Shown here piece after piece: positions 61,772 through 64,000 of a stretch of DNA of 64,000 bases. Origin of the DNA: Protaetiibacter sp. SSC-01 (GTDB lineage: Bacteria; Actinomycetota; Actinomycetes; Actinomycetales; Microbacteriaceae); assembly GCF_014483895.1 (NCBI RefSeq), contig NZ_CP059987.1, positions 1,612,001 through 1,676,000 of the forward strand, read 5' to 3'. The number at the start of each line of letters is the position of its first letter. The first letter of the stretch is position 1. A model generated the notes under the pieces. The model ran no database searches and was not told the DNA's origin. It saw nothing but the letters and a program-made list of their open reading frames with translations. The position numbers were made by a program, and so were the translations under genes.

Positions 61772-63187
61772 TCAGGCGAGCGCGGCGACGGATGCGCGGA
61801 GCGGCTCGTGCACGCCCGTCCCGAGGCCGATGACGGTCCAGCCGGCGGCGGTCCAGCGGTCGACGTCGAGCTTGGTGCGCGCGTCGATGATGGTACGTGT
61901 CCGCACGAGCGCGCCGAGCTCGACGGGGTCGGCGTCGAGGAACTCGCGCCACTCGGTGAGCAGCAGCACGACGTCGGCACCCGGGAGCGTGTCGCGCATC
62001 CCGTCCGCGAACGACAGGGTCGGGAAGGTGCGCCGCGCGGTCTCCCCCGCAGCCGGGTCGAAGACCGAGACCTGGGCGCCGCGGAGGTGCAGGGCCGCCG
62101 CGACGTTGAGGGCCGGCGAGTCGCGCACGTCGTCGGTGAGGGGCTTGAAGGCCGCACCGAGCACTCCCACGCGCGCGTTGAGCACCGATCCCCCGCACGC
62201 CTGCAGCGCGAGGTCGACGACGCGCTGACGCTGGGACATGTTGATCTCGTCGACTTTCTGCATGAGGCCGACGACCTCGCGCGCTCCGAGCTCGCCGGCG
62301 CGGTGCATGAGGGCACGGATGTCCTTCGGGAGGCAGCCGCCGCCGAAGCCGAGGCCGGCGTCGAGGAAGCGGCGCCCGATCCGTCCGTCCAGGCCGATCG
62401 CGTCGGCGAGGGCGTTGACGTCGGCGTCGGCCGCCGTGCAGAGCTCGGCGATCGCATTGATGAACGAGATCTTGGTGGCGAGGAACGCGTTCGCGCTCAC
62501 CTTGACGAGCTCGGCGGTCTCGAGACCGACCGTGAGGAACGGCGCGCCCTCGGCGATCGGCGCGGCGTACACCTCGCGCATGGCGGTCTCGGCCGCATCC
62601 GACGCCCCGCCGATCACGACCCGGTCGGGGTGCAGCGTGTCGTCGACCGCCTTGCCCTCGCGCAGGAACTCGGGGTTCCAGATGAGCTCCGCCTCGATCC
62701 CGGCGGGCGCGAGCGCGCCGAGCAGCTCGCGCAGACGCGCGGCGGTGCCGACCGGCACCGTCGACTTGCCGACGACGATCCCGTCGTGGCTGAGCGCCCG
62801 GGCGATTCCGGCGACCGCCGACTCGACGAAACGCAGGTCGGCCGCGTGGCTCGTCGCCTGCTGCGGGGTGCCGACGCACACGAAGTGGATGTCGCTCATC
62901 GCGACGGCCTCCGCGAGGTCTGTCGTGAACCGCAGGCGCCCCGACTCGAGGTGCGTCGCGATGAGCTCCTCGAGGCCGGGCTCGTAGAACGGCACCCGGC
63001 CGCGCGAGAGCGCCTCGATCTTCGCGGGGTCCGTGTCGACGCCCACGACGTCGAAGCCGAGCTCCGCCATCGCCGCGGCGTGCGTCGCCCCGAGGTAGCC
63101 CGTGCCGATGACGCTCACCCGCGGCCGCGGCGCTCCAGCCCCCTGCGCGCCCGACGTCTCGGCGTCGTCCCTCATCATCCCGAACAT
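61772..63187 (-). CDS. ugd: UDP-glucose 6-dehydrogenase
   Basis: 471 residues, ATG after GGAGGAG. It oxidises UDP-glucose to UDP-glucuronate, or a related UDP sugar, for surface polysaccharides. NAD site VSVIGTGYLGATHA (residues 24-37), the substrate segment EFLREGKAVDD, the catalytic Cys in FGGGCLPKDIRAL, and the C-terminal domain VGVLGAAFKPLTDDVRDSP. Encoded 27 bp downstream of the GH26 gene, so probably one transcript at the edge of a polysaccharide locus. Confidence 0.92.
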   Translation of the reverse strand: MFGMMRDDAETSGAQGAGAPRPRVSVIGTGYLGATHAAAMAELGFDVVGVDTDPAKIEALSRGRVPFYEPGLEELIATHLESGRLRFTTDLAEAVAMSDIHFVCVGTPQQATSHAADLRFVESAVAGIARALSHDGIVVGKSTVPVGTAARLRELLGALAPAGIEAELIWNPEFLREGKAVDDTLHPDRVVIGGASDAAETAMREVYAAPIAEGAPFLTVGLETAELVKVSANAFLATKISFINAIAELCTAADADVNALADAIGLDGRIGRRFLDAGLGFGGGCLPKDIRALMHRAGELGAREVVGLMQKVDEINMSQRQRVVDLALQACGGSVLNARVGVLGAAFKPLTDDVRDSPALNVAAALHLRGAQVSVFDPAAGETARRTFPTLSFADGMRDTLPGADVVLLLTEWREFLDADPVELGALVRTRTIIDARTKLDVDRWTAAGWTVIGLGTGVHEPLRASVAALA

Positions 63188-63214
63188 CCGCTTCTCCTCC
63201 CGTGTGCGGTGCCG

Positions 63215-64000
63215 TCAGCCGAGCGGCTGCGTCTGGATCCGGCCGCCGAGCCCCGCGAGCCCCTCGCGGAATGCCGCGAGCGAGTCGGCGCGCGAGTCGA
63301 TGCGCCAGTCGTTGGTGGCGCGCTCGCCCTGCACGTACGTCGTGATGGCGAGGCTGAACCACGAGAAGCCGACGATGTCGTCGTTGGCGGGATCGGCGAG
63401 CCCCTCGAAGAAGCTCTGCACCCATTCCGCCTTGTGGCCCTCGATCTCGGATGCTCCCACCTCGGCGAGGACGATCGGCTTGTCGGTGAGGTCGCGCAGC
63501 TGGGCGAGGGTCGCGCCGAACGTCGAGTCGAAGGAGATGTCCTCGCCGTTCCGGAACGGCGGCCTCAAGTAGCCGGACATGCCGACCCAGTCGACGTACT
63601 CGTCGCCGGGATAGAGGCTCGCGAGGTGCTCGGGCGAACGCAACACGCCGGGGAGCTTGTCGATGCGGTTGGGCGCCCACACCCAGATGACCAAATCGTT
63701 CGCACCCTCCTGCTCGAAGATGTCGTGCACGTAGCGCCACACCGCCGCATAGTCGCCCGGGCGGTTGCCGTTGATCGAGGAGCCCGACTCCCGTCGCTCC
63801 GACCACGGGTACCACGTGCCGTTCATCTCGTGGTTGAGCCGGATCGCGAGGGGCAGTCCCGTCTGCGCGATCGACTGCGCGTAGCGGCGGAGGTAGTCGT
63901 CGAAGGCCCCGTCGAGAATGCGCGGGAGCGAGTACTCGGGCTCCTCGACGACGTCGTTCTGCGCGGCGATGGGCCGCGACTCCCACGTGAGCAGGGGCAG
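63215..64000 (-). CDS. GH26 family glycoside hydrolase, 5' end beyond the window
   Basis: 261 codons are visible and the frame runs off the right edge without a start. The acid/base Glu is in RLNHEMNGTWYPW and the nucleophile Glu in PIVLAEVGASE, the two hallmarks of GH26 beta-mannanases and related enzymes, about 110 residues apart as expected. Several Trp and Tyr line the site (VIWVWAPN, FSWFSLAITTY). It may cut or edit an exopolysaccharide made with UDP-glucuronate from the next gene. Secretion cannot be judged without the N-terminus. Confidence 0.88.
   Translation of the reverse strand: MPLLTWESRPIAAQNDVVEEPEYSLPRILDGAFDDYLRRYAQSIAQTGLPLAIRLNHEMNGTWYPWSERRESGSSINGNRPGDYAAVWRYVHDIFEQEGANDLVIWVWAPNRIDKLPGVLRSPEHLASLYPGDEYVDWVGMSGYLRPPFRNGEDISFDSTFGATLAQLRDLTDKPIVLAEVGASEIEGHKAEWVQSFFEGLADPANDDIVGFSWFSLAITTYVQGERATNDWRIDSRADSLAAFREGLAGLGGRIQTQPLG

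Overview
This window is a 64 kb piece of a high-GC Gram-positive chromosome. The gene content and order (DUF3000 next to an RNase D, the DUF3159-DUF3710-dut-DUF3093-DUF4193-sepH block, lipB-lipA-DUF4191, a SigA with a Lys/Ala-rich and acidic N-terminus, strong use of the words ggatgc/gcatcc) fit an actinobacterium, most likely of the family Microbacteriaceae. The family is inferred from gene content, not from a marker search. I saw no rRNA, phage, insertion sequence or CRISPR array. Almost everything reads as core chromosome with very short intergenic gaps.

Layout: 1-7.4 kb, a secreted S8 protease (truncated by the window edge), thrS, a membrane O-acyltransferase and a glycine-rich membrane peptide. 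7.5-8.0 kb, four tRNA genes (Val, Cys and Gly on minus, Val on plus). 8.0-10.5 kb, an ammonium transporter gene followed by a degenerate Amt paralogue. 10.6-16.2 kb, nhaA, zapE, a rhodanese, sufE, a RibD-type reductase and an anchored hydrolase. 16.2-21.5 kb, DUF3000, RNase D and a fatty-acid beta-oxidation pair. 21.6-26.3 kb, a large LuxR-family ATPase regulator and a drug efflux pump. 26.4-36.5 kb, dxs, aconitase and a conserved housekeeping block ending in sepH. 36.5-41.3 kb, convergent genes for a second type IIA topoisomerase (ParC/ParE type) separated by a repeat element. 41.3-49.98 kb, a CAP-domain protein, an ATP-grasp enzyme, a MurT/GatD-like pair directly downstream of sigA, an MFS transporter and a PAC2 protein. 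50-58.6 kb, pepA, then lpdA and odhB (2-oxo acid dehydrogenase E3 and E2), a membrane pseudokinase, and lipB-lipA, which make the lipoate used by E2. 58.6-64 kb, a sortase-like secreted protein, an RDD protein, glnA, UDP-glucose dehydrogenase and the start of a GH26 glycosidase gene cluster.

Three themes stand out. First, amtB and glnA each carry a 38-bp double GlnR box with identical geometry (box, 10 bp, -10 hexamer), so nitrogen control links genes 50 kb apart. Second, the MurT/GatD-like pair has lost the glutaminase residues (nucleophilic Cys and His) and several MurT signatures. Since Microbacteriaceae are known for B-type peptidoglycan, cross-linked through the alpha-carboxyl of D-Glu, the pair may attach an amino acid rather than ammonia there. 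Third, at least 14 genes have a TANNNT hexamer 6-8 bases before the start codon, the signature of leaderless transcripts, and this settles several start choices.
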